Origin: Kribbella soli
GTDB lineage: Bacteria > Actinomycetota > Actinomycetes > Propionibacteriales > Kribbellaceae
DNA: 64,000 bases
Assembly: GCF_004331345.1 (NCBI RefSeq)
Contig: NZ_SJJZ01000005.1
Span: 124,001-188,000 of the forward strand
Direction of reading: 5' to 3'
A program made the position numbers and the translations under genes. The notes below the pieces were generated by a model. It was given only the letters and a program-made list of their open reading frames with translations. It searched no databases and was not told the DNA's origin. This document shows positions 1-8,193 of this stretch, piece by piece. Within the stretch, counting starts at the first letter, position 1, and every line of letters starts with the position of its first letter.

Positions 1-277
1 CGCCAGCAACCCAGTCCCCGGCCATGTACGCCTCGCCGAGACCGATCTTGGGGTTGTGGGCGAGCCGTTCGAACAGGGAGTCCGGCCGGACGATCCGCAG
101 CACCGGTGCGTCCGGCCCTCCGCCACCGCGGACGGTGCCGTCCGGGTAGACCGCTCGTACGGGGACCTGGTCGAGAATCCTGTCGACGATCAGCCGGGTG
201 ATCCGGGCGCGGACGCACAACGGGCGCAGGACAGGGTGTCGCAGGCAGAGTGGTTGGGCGATGGTCAGACTGCTCAT
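1..277 (-). CDS. Cyclopropane-fatty-acyl-phospholipid synthase-like protein, 3' part outside window
   Basis: Only the first 92 codons are present; the gene runs off the left edge. The start is the ATG whose complement is at 275-277, overlapping the TGA of the upstream DUF1365 gene in an ATGA junction. The visible protein has the N-terminal pattern of the CFA synthase / SAM-dependent methyltransferase family, ending in IGLGEAYMAGDW, the motif that precedes the methyltransferase domain. Known family role: methylene or methyl transfer from S-adenosylmethionine onto the double bond of a membrane lipid acyl chain. The SAM-binding domain itself lies outside the window, so catalytic competence cannot be judged. 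It is the third gene of a leftward operon with an FAD oxidoreductase and DUF1365, a trio that recurs together in bacteria. The function is inferred from this context and the short N-terminus. Confidence 0.72.
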   Translation of the reverse strand, partial: MSSLTIAQPLCLRHPVLRPLCVRARITRLIVDRILDQVPVRAVYPDGTVRGGGGPDAPVLRIVRPDSLFERLAHNPKIGLGEAYMAGDWVAG

Positions 278-1008
278 CGAAGTCCTTTCTGGAGCCGGTG
301 CACCGGGCGTTGCACGACAGGCAGGCGGCGCGCCCACAGCCACACCCCGTTCAGCCGGATCAGCAGGGACACCCGCTGCGGCATCAGTGGCATCCGTACG
401 GCGGCCGCAAGGGTCGCCCGGCGCGTTGCAGGGCGCGGTATGCCGTCGAAGCTCGCTCCGAAGACCGTCTGGCCGTGGTGCGACAGGCTCACCTGGACCC
501 GGATCCGGTCGTGGTCGAGCTCGAAGCTCAGGCGGTACTGGCCGGAGACGTCGTTGAACGGCGAGACGTAGAGCTCCTTCGGGGCCTCGGCAACGCCGCT
601 CGCATCCGGGCGGAGCAGGTAGGCGTGCCGTTCGCCGTACGTGTTGTGCACCTCTGCGACGACGTACGGACTGTCGATGCACCAGAAGACGGTCAGTGGG
701 TCGAAGACGTGGCCCAAGGTGCGGGCGTTGGCCAGCATGAGGACGCGGCCGTCGTACGTGATGCCTTCGCTGGCGAGGTAGCGACGCAGATCGGCCTTGA
801 TCGTCGGGCCGTGGCCACCGAGATGGTCGCGGGCGTCGAAGCGCGCCAGCGGGCGCAGGTACCAGGGCTGGCGCGGTACGTCGTCGAGGTCGACCAGCCA
901 TTGGTGCACCCGGTACCGGAACGCGTGACGGATCGGAATCCGCCGCCCGTGCCGGACGAAGCCGGTGACGATCGCCGGCAGTGTGGGGAGCACACCGGCG
1001 ACCGTCAC
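274..1008 (-). CDS. DUF1365 family protein
   Basis: A 244-aa protein. I chose the GTG at 1008 because it overlaps the TGA of the upstream oxidoreductase by 4 nt (GTGA); a much longer open frame extends further but is only the oxidoreductase's shadow. The sequence has the DUF1365 landmarks: an N-terminal GxVRHxRxxPxxHxFRYRV stretch, LANARTLGHVFDPLTVFW near residue 100, the EVHNTYGERHAY segment, and KELYVSPFNDVSGQY. DUF1365 has no settled biochemical function, but it is consistently encoded beside FAD oxidoreductases and CFA-like methyltransferases and is thought to act in membrane lipid modification. Its 3' end overlaps the methyltransferase start (ATGA), so the three genes are probably translationally coupled. 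No membrane segment or signal peptide is obvious. Confidence 0.88.
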   Translation of the reverse strand: MTVAGVLPTLPAIVTGFVRHGRRIPIRHAFRYRVHQWLVDLDDVPRQPWYLRPLARFDARDHLGGHGPTIKADLRRYLASEGITYDGRVLMLANARTLGHVFDPLTVFWCIDSPYVVAEVHNTYGERHAYLLRPDASGVAEAPKELYVSPFNDVSGQYRLSFELDHDRIRVQVSLSHHGQTVFGASFDGIPRPATRRATLAAAVRMPLMPQRVSLLIRLNGVWLWARRLPVVQRPVHRLQKGLR

Positions 1009-2261
1009 CAGCGGACCCCGAAGGACTCGGCCGCGGCGACGCCGGCGCGACAACCGTCCTCGTGGAATCCCCAGCCGTGATACGCCCCTGCAAACGCGAT
1101 CCGGCCGGTATTGAGGGCTGTCAGCCTGCTCTGCGCGGCGACTGCCTTCGGGGTGTACACGGGGTGCTGGTAGTCGATCCGCTCGATCACCTTCGCGGGA
1201 TCGACCGTCGTGGCACCGTTCAGCGTGACCAGATAGGTCTCGTCGGTCTCCAGGCCCTGCAACCTGTTCATCCAGTACGTCGTCAGCGGCGCGCCGGAGC
1301 CAATGATGTAGTTCCAGGACGACCGGGCGTTCTTGGTTGCTGGAAGCAACGAGGTGTCGGTGTGCAGCACCGCCGTGTTGCGGCTGTACTCGAACGGGCC
1401 GAGCGCTGTCTTCTCCGCGGGCGATGCGTCCGCGAGCAGGTCGAGCGCCTGGTCGGCGTGGGTCGCCAGAACCACCCGGTCGAAGTCCGATACAGAGCCG
1501 TCGGGGCCGTCGGCAACGGTCACCGTGACGCCGTCCGGGTGCCGCTGGACCGCTCGGACGGGACGGTGCGTGCGAACCGTGCCGACCCGGTCGGAGAGCG
1601 CATCGACGTACTGCCGGGAGCCGCCGGTGACGGTCAGCCATTGCGGTGAGCCGCTGACGGAGAGCATGCCGTGGTGGTCGAGGAACCGGAACAGGTAGCG
1701 CGCCGGGTAGGTCAGCGCCGAGCTGCCGCCGCAGGACCAGACACAGGACACCACGGGTACGGCGTACTGGCGGACGAAGGCCGGGCTGAAGCGCTCGGCC
1801 TCGAGGAACTCGTCGAGCGTTGTGAGGTCGTCGTCGCCGGTCCGGGCCAGGTAGCCGGCGGCTCGGCGGTGGAAGCGGCGGATCTCGCCGAGCAACCGGA
1901 GGAAGCGCGGGTCCACGACCCGGCGGCGCTGTGCGAAGACCCCGGCCGCCCCGCGCCCGCCGGCGAACTCCAGGCCGCTCGCCGGGTCGCTGATGCTCAT
2001 GCTCATCTCGGTCGGCCGGGTCCGGACACTCAGCTCGGCGAACAGTTTGCGGAGCAGGGGATACGTCCGTGTGTTGTGGACGATGAAACCGGTGTCGATC
2101 GCGAGCCGGCGTCCGGCCGGGTCGGTGACGTCATGGGTGTGGGCGTGTCCGCCGAGCCGCGGCTCGGCCTCGAACAGCGTGACGTCGTAGCGGCGGGCGA
2201 GCAGGTAGGCGGCGGTCAGGCCGGACACGCCGGCGCCGATCACAGCGACGGACTCGGTCAT
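1005..2261 (-). CDS. FAD-dependent oxidoreductase (amine oxidase / desaturase-like)
   Basis: A 418-aa flavoprotein starting at the ATG complementary to 2259-2261. The N-terminus VAVIGAGVSGLTAAYLLAR is a dinucleotide-binding GxGxxG fold, followed by the E-A-E-P-RLGGHAHTHDV segment typical of the NAD(P)/FAD amine-oxidase-like family COG2907. Near the C-terminus AFAGAYHGWGFHEDGC matches the conserved final FAD-contacting motif. Family members are encoded with DUF1365 and CFA synthase-like proteins, and the likely substrate is a lipid acyl chain, though no reaction is established. First gene of the leftward operon, transcribed from the promoter at 2299-2327. It diverges from a CarH-like regulator gene, which suggests light or cobalamin control. 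The stop overlaps the DUF1365 start. Confidence 0.88.
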   Translation of the reverse strand: MTESVAVIGAGVSGLTAAYLLARRYDVTLFEAEPRLGGHAHTHDVTDPAGRRLAIDTGFIVHNTRTYPLLRKLFAELSVRTRPTEMSMSISDPASGLEFAGGRGAAGVFAQRRRVVDPRFLRLLGEIRRFHRRAAGYLARTGDDDLTTLDEFLEAERFSPAFVRQYAVPVVSCVWSCGGSSALTYPARYLFRFLDHHGMLSVSGSPQWLTVTGGSRQYVDALSDRVGTVRTHRPVRAVQRHPDGVTVTVADGPDGSVSDFDRVVLATHADQALDLLADASPAEKTALGPFEYSRNTAVLHTDTSLLPATKNARSSWNYIIGSGAPLTTYWMNRLQGLETDETYLVTLNGATTVDPAKVIERIDYQHPVYTPKAVAAQSRLTALNTGRIAFAGAYHGWGFHEDGCRAGVAAAESFGVRW

Positions 2262-2278
2262 AACGAGGCTCCAGGCTG

Positions 2279-2346
2279 TCTGTCTAAGGTTTGTCTAGAG
2301 ATTAGGCAGATGCCTAGCTCTTGTCAAAGGTCTGTCTAAAGTTTGT
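2279..2346. repeat. Pair of 16-bp direct repeats flanking the divergent promoter
   Basis: TCTGTCTAAGGTTTGT at 2279-2294 and TCTGTCTAAAGTTTGT at 2331-2346 differ at one base and start 52 bp apart, about five helical turns. They bracket the leftward promoter and reach the regulator's own putative -10 (TATACT, 2346-2351). CarH/LitR proteins are known to bind repeated AT-rich half-sites around promoters, so these are candidate operators. Confidence 0.55.
2299..2327 (-). promoter_or_regulatory. Leftward promoter with palindrome in spacer
   Basis: On the minus strand TTGACA (2327-2322) is separated by exactly 17 nt from TAATCT (2304-2299), a close match to the vegetative sigma consensus. It lies 38 nt upstream of the FAD oxidoreductase start. 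The spacer carries a 6-bp-arm inverted repeat TAGGCA-GA-TGCCTA at 2303-2316, so a bound regulator would cover the -35/-10 region. Repression by the divergent CarH-like MerR protein is the obvious model but is inferred. Confidence 0.7.
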
Positions 2347-2359
2347 ATACTGTGTGATC

Positions 2360-3244
2360 GTGGAGACTTCGGTGCCGGGCGGACTTCGGATCGGTGCGCT
2401 GAGCAAGCGCGCGGGGGTCAGCGAACACGTCCTGCGCGCGTGGGAGTCGCGCTACGGCCTCCTGTCGCCGACGCGCTCGTCCGGTGGCTTCCGGCTGTAC
2501 TCCGACACCGACGTCCGCCGGGTCCAGCGAATGCGCGCGTACCTCGCCGAGGGCCTGTCCGCCGCTGAGGCGGCTCGCGCTGTGCTGGCCGAGCCGGCAG
2601 CGGCCGCGCCTCCGGACCCGGTCGTCGTACGGATGGCCGAGGCCAACGGCGCCGCGAGCCTGCGAGCCGCGCTGGACCTGCTCGACGAGCGTGCCGCGCA
2701 CGTCGTACTGGACCAGCTGTTCGGTGCGCTGACCATCGAGGCCGTGATCCGCGACGTGCTGATGCCGTACCTGTACGAGCTGGGGGACCGGTGGAGCCGC
2801 GGTGAGGTGACCGTCGGCCAAGAGCACTTCGCGAGCAACGTGATCCGGTCTCGCCTCGCCGCGCTGTCGCCGGGCTGGGGCGGCGGCCGCGGACCACAGG
2901 TCCTGCTGGCCTGTCCGCCCGGTGAGCTGCACGACATCGCCCTGCTGTCGTTCGGCCTGGTACTTCGACGCTCGGGCTGGCGCGTGATCTTCCTTGGCGC
3001 CGACTCGCCGACCAGCGACATCCAGCGCACGGCTGACGCGCTCGGAGCCGACCTGGTGATGCTGGCCGCTTCCGACGCGTCCCGCTTCGACGCGATCCGC
3101 CCGGAGCTCGTCCGGATCGCGCAGGGCCGACCGGTCGCGCTGGCCGGTCCCGGTGCTTCCGCCGAGCTGGCAGCCGCCGTCGGGGCGCAGTACGTCGACG
3201 ACGACCCGGTCACCGCCGCAGAGCGATTGGAGGAGCGTCGATGA
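2360..3244 (+). CDS. MerR-family regulator with cobalamin-binding domain (CarH/LitR type)
   Basis: A 294-aa protein if translated from the GTG at 2360; a GTG at 2354 is an alternative. A putative -10 TATACT (2346-2351) ends 8 nt before 2360, suggesting a leaderless mRNA. Residues about 8-75 form a MerR winged helix (RIGALSKRAGVSEHVLRAWE, then an R-Y-G-L-L-x-P-x-R segment). Residues about 90-170 are a B12-binding four-helix cap, and 175-290 a Rossmann cobalamin domain. The W-x9-EH signature of adenosylcobalamin photoreceptors is present (W145, E155, H156). PPGELHD supplies the expected lower-axial histidine (H191), although the usual ExHxxG glycine is alanine here. Known role of this family: AdoCbl-dependent tetramers repress DNA in the dark and release it in light. 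It heads a four-gene operon with 4-nt overlaps. Confidence 0.85.
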   Translation: METSVPGGLRIGALSKRAGVSEHVLRAWESRYGLLSPTRSSGGFRLYSDTDVRRVQRMRAYLAEGLSAAEAARAVLAEPAAAAPPDPVVVRMAEANGAASLRAALDLLDERAAHVVLDQLFGALTIEAVIRDVLMPYLYELGDRWSRGEVTVGQEHFASNVIRSRLAALSPGWGGGRGPQVLLACPPGELHDIALLSFGLVLRRSGWRVIFLGADSPTSDIQRTADALGADLVMLAASDASRFDAIRPELVRIAQGRPVALAGPGASAELAAAVGAQYVDDDPVTAAERLEERR

Positions 3245-4713
3245 CTCGAGTCCTGGTCACCGGAGCGACCGGCTACATCGGCGGGCGGCTGGTCCCCGAG
3301 TTACTGGCGGCGGGGTACGACGTACGCGTGCTGGCCCGGCGTCCACAGCGACTCGACACCCGTCCCTGGCGGTCCCGGATCGAGGTCGTGGAAGGCGACG
3401 CGTCCGACCCCGCAGCGCTGGCGAAAGCACTGGACTGCATCGATGTCGCGTACTACCTGATCCACTCGATGGGCTCCGGCCGGCGGTTCGAGGTGCGGGA
3501 CCGGCGGACCGCGCTCGCCTTCGGTGCGGCGTCCCGCGAGGCCGGCGTCGGACGGATCGTGTACCTCGGCGGCCTCTACCCGGACGGTGAGGAGTTGTCG
3601 CCGCACCTCGGTTCCCGGCGCGAGGTGGGAGAGATCCTGCTCGCCAGCGGCGTACCGACGACCGTGCTGCGAGCGGCCGTGATCATCGGCTCCGGCTCGG
3701 CATCGTTCGAGATGCTCCGCTACCTGACGGAGCGGCTGCCGGTGATGGTCACACCGCGCTGGCTGGACACGCGGATCCAGCCGATCGCGGTCCGCGACGT
3801 ACTGCGCTACCTGGTCGGTTCCGCGGGGATGCCGGCCGATGTGAACCGCGGGTTCGACATCGGCGGACCGGACGTGCTGACGTACCGCGCGATGATGCAG
3901 CGCTACGCAGCCGTGGCCGGCCTGCGTCCACGCCGGATCGTGACGGTCCCGCTGCTGACCCCCGGCCTCTCGAGTCACTGGGTCGGTCTGGTGACGCCGG
4001 TGCCGAGCGGCATCGCGCGACCGCTGGTCGACAGCCTGGTGCACGAGGTCGTCTGCAAGGAGCACGACATCGACCGGTACGTCGAGCCGCGGCCGGCCGG
4101 CGGGATCGGGTTCGAGCAGGCCGTCGAGCTCGCGCTGAAGAAGGTGCACGACCTGGACGTGAGTACGTCGTGGGCGTCCGCGTCGACGCCGGGCGCGCCG
4201 AGCGACCCGCTGCCGAGCGACCCGGACTGGTCAGGCGGCTCGCTGTACGTCGACGAGCGCGATTGCACCGTCGCCGCACGGCCGGAGTGCCTCTGGAAGG
4301 TGATCGAGGGTATCGGCGGTCGACGCGGCTGGTACTCGTGGCGACTCGGCTGGTGGACGCGCGGCCTGCTCGACCGTGTCGTCGGCGGACCAGGCCTGCG
4401 CCGTGGCCGGCTGCACCCCGACGTCTTGTCGGTCGGCGATCCGCTCGACTGGTGGCGGGTCGAGACCATCGACCGCGGCCGTCTGCTCCGGCTGCGCGCG
4501 GAGATGCGGCTGCCCGGCGAGGCGTGGCTCGAGCTGCGCGTAGGTACCGACGAGGACGGCCGCACGCAGTTCCGGCAGCGCGCGCTGTTCCATCCGCGCG
4601 GTCTGCCGGGGGAGTTGTACTGGGCGGCGATCCGCCCGTTCCACGACGTCGTCTTCGGCGGCATGCAGCGCAACATCGCCCACGCCGCCGAACGAGCGGA
4701 GGAGAACCGATGA
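3241..4713 (+). CDS. NAD(P)-binding SDR-like protein with C-terminal DUF2867 domain
   Basis: A 490-aa two-domain protein. The start ATG overlaps the regulator's TGA. Residues 1-300 are an atypical/extended short-chain dehydrogenase fold beginning VLVTGATGYIGGRLVPEL, with the TGxxGxxG nucleotide loop. The C-terminal part, from about residue 320, contains WKVIEGIGGRRGWYSWRLGWWTRGLLD and an R-Q-R-A-L-F-x-P-R-G-L segment, which I read as the DUF2867 SRPBCC-like domain. Fusions of this kind are annotated as SDR/DUF2867 proteins of unknown substrate. The coupling to a CarH-like photoreceptor and opposite lipid-modifying genes suggests a role in membrane or isoprenoid/lipid chemistry under light stress, but that is inference. 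The stop is overlapped by the next gene's ATG. Confidence 0.83.
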   Translation: MTRVLVTGATGYIGGRLVPELLAAGYDVRVLARRPQRLDTRPWRSRIEVVEGDASDPAALAKALDCIDVAYYLIHSMGSGRRFEVRDRRTALAFGAASREAGVGRIVYLGGLYPDGEELSPHLGSRREVGEILLASGVPTTVLRAAVIIGSGSASFEMLRYLTERLPVMVTPRWLDTRIQPIAVRDVLRYLVGSAGMPADVNRGFDIGGPDVLTYRAMMQRYAAVAGLRPRRIVTVPLLTPGLSSHWVGLVTPVPSGIARPLVDSLVHEVVCKEHDIDRYVEPRPAGGIGFEQAVELALKKVHDLDVSTSWASASTPGAPSDPLPSDPDWSGGSLYVDERDCTVAARPECLWKVIEGIGGRRGWYSWRLGWWTRGLLDRVVGGPGLRRGRLHPDVLSVGDPLDWWRVETIDRGRLLRLRAEMRLPGEAWLELRVGTDEDGRTQFRQRALFHPRGLPGELYWAAIRPFHDVVFGGMQRNIAHAAERAEENR

Positions 4714-5147
4714 TCGTCATCGAACGTGAAGTGTCCGTCGCCGCCACCCCCGAGCACGTCTTCGACTACCTGGCGGACTTCCGCACCACCGAGGAGTGGG
4801 ATCCCGGCACGATCCGGACCGTCCTGCTGCAGGGCGACGGCGGCGAGGGTACGACGTACCGCAACACGTCTCGCTTCAACGGCCGCGAGACCGAGCTCAC
4901 GTACGTGGTCGAGGAGTACGCCCGGCCCAGCAAGATCGTCCTGCGGGGTGAGAACCGCGCGATCGTTGCCCGCGACACCATGACGTTCCGCAGCGAGGCC
5001 CACATCACCCGGGTCATCTACCGCGCCGAGTTCCAGCTCAAGGGCCTCGCCCGGCTCGCCGAACTGTTCCTCCGCAGGTCCTTCGAACGCCTCGGTGAAG
5101 AGGCAGAGGACGCCCTCCGCAACGCCCTGGGCAAGCTGGCCGCATGA
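4710..5147 (+). CDS. SRPBCC-family (polyketide cyclase/START-like) protein
   Basis: A 145-aa single-domain protein starting at the ATG that overlaps the upstream TGA (ATGA), with GGAG about 8 nt upstream. The N-terminus IEREVSVAATPEHVFDYLADF followed by EEWDPG is the canonical opening of SRPBCC domains, which form a deep hydrophobic cavity for lipid or polyketide-like ligands. A basic C-terminal helix rich in Arg and Glu (RRSFERLGEEAEDALRNAL) closes the fold. No signal peptide is visible, so it is cytosolic. The ligand is not known. The upstream protein carries a related C-terminal domain, so the operon encodes two ligand-binding folds of this type. Confidence 0.85.
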   Translation: MIVIEREVSVAATPEHVFDYLADFRTTEEWDPGTIRTVLLQGDGGEGTTYRNTSRFNGRETELTYVVEEYARPSKIVLRGENRAIVARDTMTFRSEAHITRVIYRAEFQLKGLARLAELFLRRSFERLGEEAEDALRNALGKLAA

Positions 5148-6073
5148 GCCCCGCCCTGGACACCCTCCTGGACCGCCTGGTCGTCCCCGGCTACACACGT
5201 CTCGGCTACAGCCTCCGCAGCCGCAGTTGGTCGACGGACGATCCGGCACCCAACTGTCTGGCCGGCAAGACCACTGTCGTCACCGGAGCGCGCTCGGGCC
5301 TAGGAAAGGCAACCGCCGCGGGCCTCGCACGTCTGGGCGCCACGGTCAGACTCGTGGTCCGCGACGCGGACCGTGCCGCCTCGACGCTCGCCGACCTGCG
5401 CCGCGCACACCCCACTGCCGAGTTCGTCGTCGACGAGTGCGATGTCTCCGACCTGGACGCCGTACGCCGCTACGCCGCCGGACTGAGCGGCCCCGTCCAC
5501 GCCCTGATCCACAACGCCGGCGTCATGCCACCACGCCGTACGCAATCCGCTCAAGGCCACGAACTGACGCTGGCCACCCACGTACTCGGCCCGCTCCTCC
5601 TGACCGACCTCCTGCGCGACCATCTGAACGATGGTCGGGTCGTCTTCGTGGCATCCGGCGGCATGTACACGCAGCGGCTCCCTGTCGACGACCCGGAGTT
5701 CCGCAACGGCACCTACCGGGGCGCAACGGCGTACGCCCGCAGCAAACGCATCCAGGTCGCGCTGACGCCGGTCCTGGCCGCCGAACTGGCCGCCACCTTC
5801 ATCGCGACCATGCACCCCGGCTGGTCGCAAACCCCTGGGTTGACCGACTCTCTCCCGCTCTTCACCAACCTCACCCGCCCGCTCCTCCGCACGCCCGCCC
5901 AAGGCGCCGACACCACCGTCTGGCTGGCCGCGACCGACCGGACGCTGCCCACGGGCAGCTTCTGGCACGACCGACAGACCCGCCCCACCCATTACCTCCG
6001 CCACACCGAGGACTCAGAAGCCGACACGCAGCGCATCTGGGACTATTGCCGCACCGCGGCAGGCATCAGCTGA
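5144..6073 (+). CDS. Short-chain dehydrogenase/reductase
   Basis: A 309-aa classical-type SDR beginning at the ATG overlapping the previous TGA. It has TGARSGLG as the nucleotide-binding glycine motif near residue 47, NAGV in strand 4, and YARSK as the catalytic YxxxK pair. A roughly 35-residue N-terminal extension precedes the Rossmann fold, as in retinol-dehydrogenase-like (RDH/WWOX-type) SDRs. It should perform NAD(P)H-dependent oxidation or reduction of an alcohol/carbonyl, probably hydrophobic given the neighbours. It is the last gene of the regulator operon. Its 3' end overlaps the convergent aldo/keto reductase by 8 bp, leaving no room for a separate terminator between the two genes. 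Confidence 0.85.
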   Translation: MSPALDTLLDRLVVPGYTRLGYSLRSRSWSTDDPAPNCLAGKTTVVTGARSGLGKATAAGLARLGATVRLVVRDADRAASTLADLRRAHPTAEFVVDECDVSDLDAVRRYAAGLSGPVHALIHNAGVMPPRRTQSAQGHELTLATHVLGPLLLTDLLRDHLNDGRVVFVASGGMYTQRLPVDDPEFRNGTYRGATAYARSKRIQVALTPVLAAELAATFIATMHPGWSQTPGLTDSLPLFTNLTRPLLRTPAQGADTTVWLAATDRTLPTGSFWHDRQTRPTHYLRHTEDSEADTQRIWDYCRTAAGIS

Positions 6074-7085
6074 GTCGCCGGCGCAGATGAGCGTGCGCGA
6101 TCGCCGGGGGAGTGGTCGCGTAGTTGTCCGCCGCGTCCAGCTCGGTGCCCGGCGGCACGATCTCGTCGATCCGGTCGAGCAGGTCCGAGGACAGCTCGAT
6201 CCCGGCGCCGGACAGCAGGCTGTCGAGCTGCTCCTGGGTACGGGGGCCGATGATCACCGACGTCACCGCCGGATGCGCGCGGACGAACGCGGTCGCCAGG
6301 TGCGGCAACGTCATACCGGCCTCGGCGGCGAGGGCGGCGAGCTTCGCCGCTGCTTCCGCCTTCGCTTGACCGGTCGGGCTCGAGGGGTCGTAGCTGGACG
6401 GCCGCAGCGTCGCCCGGTGGCTCGTGGCCAGGCCGGCGCGTCCTGAGAGCCAGCCTCCGTTCAACGGGCTGAACGTGAGCACTCCCAGCCCGTGCCGCTG
6501 CACGACCGGGAAGACCGATGCCTCCGGTCGCCGGGTGAAGATCGAGTACATGCACTGCTCGGTCAGGTAGCGGTGCGTGCCGCGACGCTCGGCGGCCCAC
6601 TGTGCCTCGACGATCGTCTCCGCCGGGAACATCGAGGAGCCGAAGGCCAGGATCTTCCCGGCCTGGACGAGATCCGACAACGCGGACAAGGTCTCGTCCT
6701 GATCGGTGTCGTGGTCGGGGCGGTGCAGCTGGTACAGGTCGAGGCGGTCGGTGCCGAGCCGGCGCAGGCTGTTCTCGACGGACCGCACGATCCAGCGCCG
6801 GGAGGCCCCGCGCTGGTTCGGGTCCGCGCCCATCGGCATGCCGAACTTGGTCGCCAGGATCACCTCGTCGCGCCGGGTCCTGATCGCCGTACCGACGATC
6901 TCCTCGGACTCGCCGCCGGAGTACACGTCGGCGGTGTCGATCAGGTTGATGCCCGCGTCCAGGGCGCTGCCGATGATACGTACGGCGTCCTCGTGGTCGG
7001 GGTTGCCCATGGCGCCGAACATCATCGCGCCGAGTGCGAACTCGCTGACGGACATGCCGGTCGCGCCGAGAATGCGTCGTTTCAC
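6066..7085 (-). CDS. Aldo/keto reductase
   Basis: A 339-aa protein from the GTG complementary to 7083-7085, with GGAG 7 nt upstream; a longer frame exists but lacks a better ribosome site. The (beta/alpha)8 aldo/keto reductase signature is clear. NLIDTADVYSGG supplies the catalytic Asp and Tyr, ATKFG the Lys and YQLHRPD the His of the tetrad, and SVIIGPRT with a following QL is the C-terminal NADPH-binding region. Family role: NADPH-dependent reduction of aldehydes or ketones; the substrate is not predictable. It lies opposite an AraC-family activator, a common arrangement in which the regulator controls the reductase. Its end overlaps the convergent SDR by 8 bp. Confidence 0.9.
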   Translation of the reverse strand: MKRRILGATGMSVSEFALGAMMFGAMGNPDHEDAVRIIGSALDAGINLIDTADVYSGGESEEIVGTAIRTRRDEVILATKFGMPMGADPNQRGASRRWIVRSVENSLRRLGTDRLDLYQLHRPDHDTDQDETLSALSDLVQAGKILAFGSSMFPAETIVEAQWAAERRGTHRYLTEQCMYSIFTRRPEASVFPVVQRHGLGVLTFSPLNGGWLSGRAGLATSHRATLRPSSYDPSSPTGQAKAEAAAKLAALAAEAGMTLPHLATAFVRAHPAVTSVIIGPRTQEQLDSLLSGAGIELSSDLLDRIDEIVPPGTELDAADNYATTPPAIAHAHLRRRLS

Positions 7086-7197
7086 TGCCGTACTCCGTTC
7101 CTCCTGTGGATACCTGCTCTCGATCAGACCAGCCGTCACGGCGGCAGCGTGAGCGCGATCCTGGCGCGGCCTTGCCCGATCCTGTCAACCTGGAGAC

Positions 7198-8061
7198 GTG
7201 GATCTGCTCGACGAACTGCGGGCTCTCATCTGCCGGTACGACGCGGGTCGCCGCGAGGAGCACGCCCGGCAGCTGCTGCCGGGCGTCCGGATCAGCCGGT
7301 GCGACACGCCGACCGAGCCGACGCCCGGCGTGGCCGAACCGTCGGTGGCGATCGTTGCCTCCGGCCTCAAACGGACCCTGCTGAACGGCGTCCCGTACGA
7401 GTACGGCGCCGGGCAGTACCTGGTCGCCTCACTGGATCTGCCGGTGATCGGCCAGGCGGCGAAGGCGAGCCGCGACGAGCCGTTCACGGTCGTCAGCCTG
7501 CGGCTCGAGCCGGCCGAGATCGCGCCGCTGCTGCTGGAGACACCGGCGCGTCCGGCGCAGTACGGCGGCCTGGTCGTGAGCGATGCGAGCGACGAGTTGC
7601 TGGATCCCGTCGTACGGCTGATGCGGATCGCGGAGCGCCCCGACGACGTCCGCGTGCTGGTGCCGGGCATCCGCCGGGAGATCCTCTGGCGACTCCTCAC
7701 CGGCGAGCAGGGGGCCCTGGTTCGTCAGATCGGCCTCGCCGACGGCATGCTGGCCAACATCGCCGAGGCGATCCGCTGGATCCGCCGCAACCCGAGCCAG
7801 CAGCTCCGCATCGCCGACCTGGCCGACCTGGCCGGCATGAGCCCGTCGACCTTCCACCGCCACTTCCGCGCGGCGACGTCGATGACCCCCATCCAGTTCC
7901 AGAAGCAGCTGCGCCTCCAGGAAGCCCGCATCCACCTCAGAACCCGCACCGCCTCCGCCGCCACCATCGCCCACGAACTCGGCTACGCCAGCCCCAGCCA
8001 GTTCACCCGCGACTACCAAAGAGCCTTCGGCACCACGCCCGGCGACGACAGAACCCCCTGA
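7198..8061 (+). CDS. AraC-family transcriptional regulator
   Basis: A 287-aa protein from the GTG at 7198, preceded by GGAG only about 2 nt away, so initiation may be weak or leaderless. Residues about 20-170 form an AraC_N-type ligand domain of the sort found in aldehyde/alcohol-responsive regulators (VASGLKRTLLNGVPYEYGAG and LDLPVIGQ). The C-terminal 100 residues carry two helix-turn-helix motifs, including LADLAGMSPSTFHRHFRAAT and IAHELGYASPSQFTRDYQRAFG. It is divergent from the aldo/keto reductase with about 110 nt between starts, so it probably activates that gene and itself. The inducer is unknown. The last roughly 150 bp use more C/A-rich codons than the rest. Confidence 0.88.
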   Translation: MDLLDELRALICRYDAGRREEHARQLLPGVRISRCDTPTEPTPGVAEPSVAIVASGLKRTLLNGVPYEYGAGQYLVASLDLPVIGQAAKASRDEPFTVVSLRLEPAEIAPLLLETPARPAQYGGLVVSDASDELLDPVVRLMRIAERPDDVRVLVPGIRREILWRLLTGEQGALVRQIGLADGMLANIAEAIRWIRRNPSQQLRIADLADLAGMSPSTFHRHFRAATSMTPIQFQKQLRLQEARIHLRTRTASAATIAHELGYASPSQFTRDYQRAFGTTPGDDRTP

Positions 8062-8121
8062 AAGCACGACGGGCGATCCAGGTCGACGGTTTCCGTCGAC
8101 ACAGATCGCCCAGATCGTCCG

Positions 8122-8193
8122 CGCCCCCGGCAGGATTCGAACCTGCGCACCCGCCTCCGGAGGGCGGTGCTCTATCCCCTGAGCTACGGGGGC
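8122..8193 (-). tRNA. tRNA-Arg (anticodon CCG)
   Basis: A 72-nt cloverleaf on the minus strand. The acceptor stem GCCCCCG pairs with CGGGGGC. The D arm is GCTC/GAGC. The anticodon stem CCGCC/GGCGG encloses loop CTCCGGA, giving anticodon CCG that reads CGG. There is a 4-nt variable loop, and the T arm is GCAGG-TTCGAAT-CCTGC. The discriminator is G and CCA is not encoded. A possible -10 (TAATGT, 8214-8209) lies upstream. CGG is a heavily used arginine codon in the surrounding genes. Confidence 0.95.
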
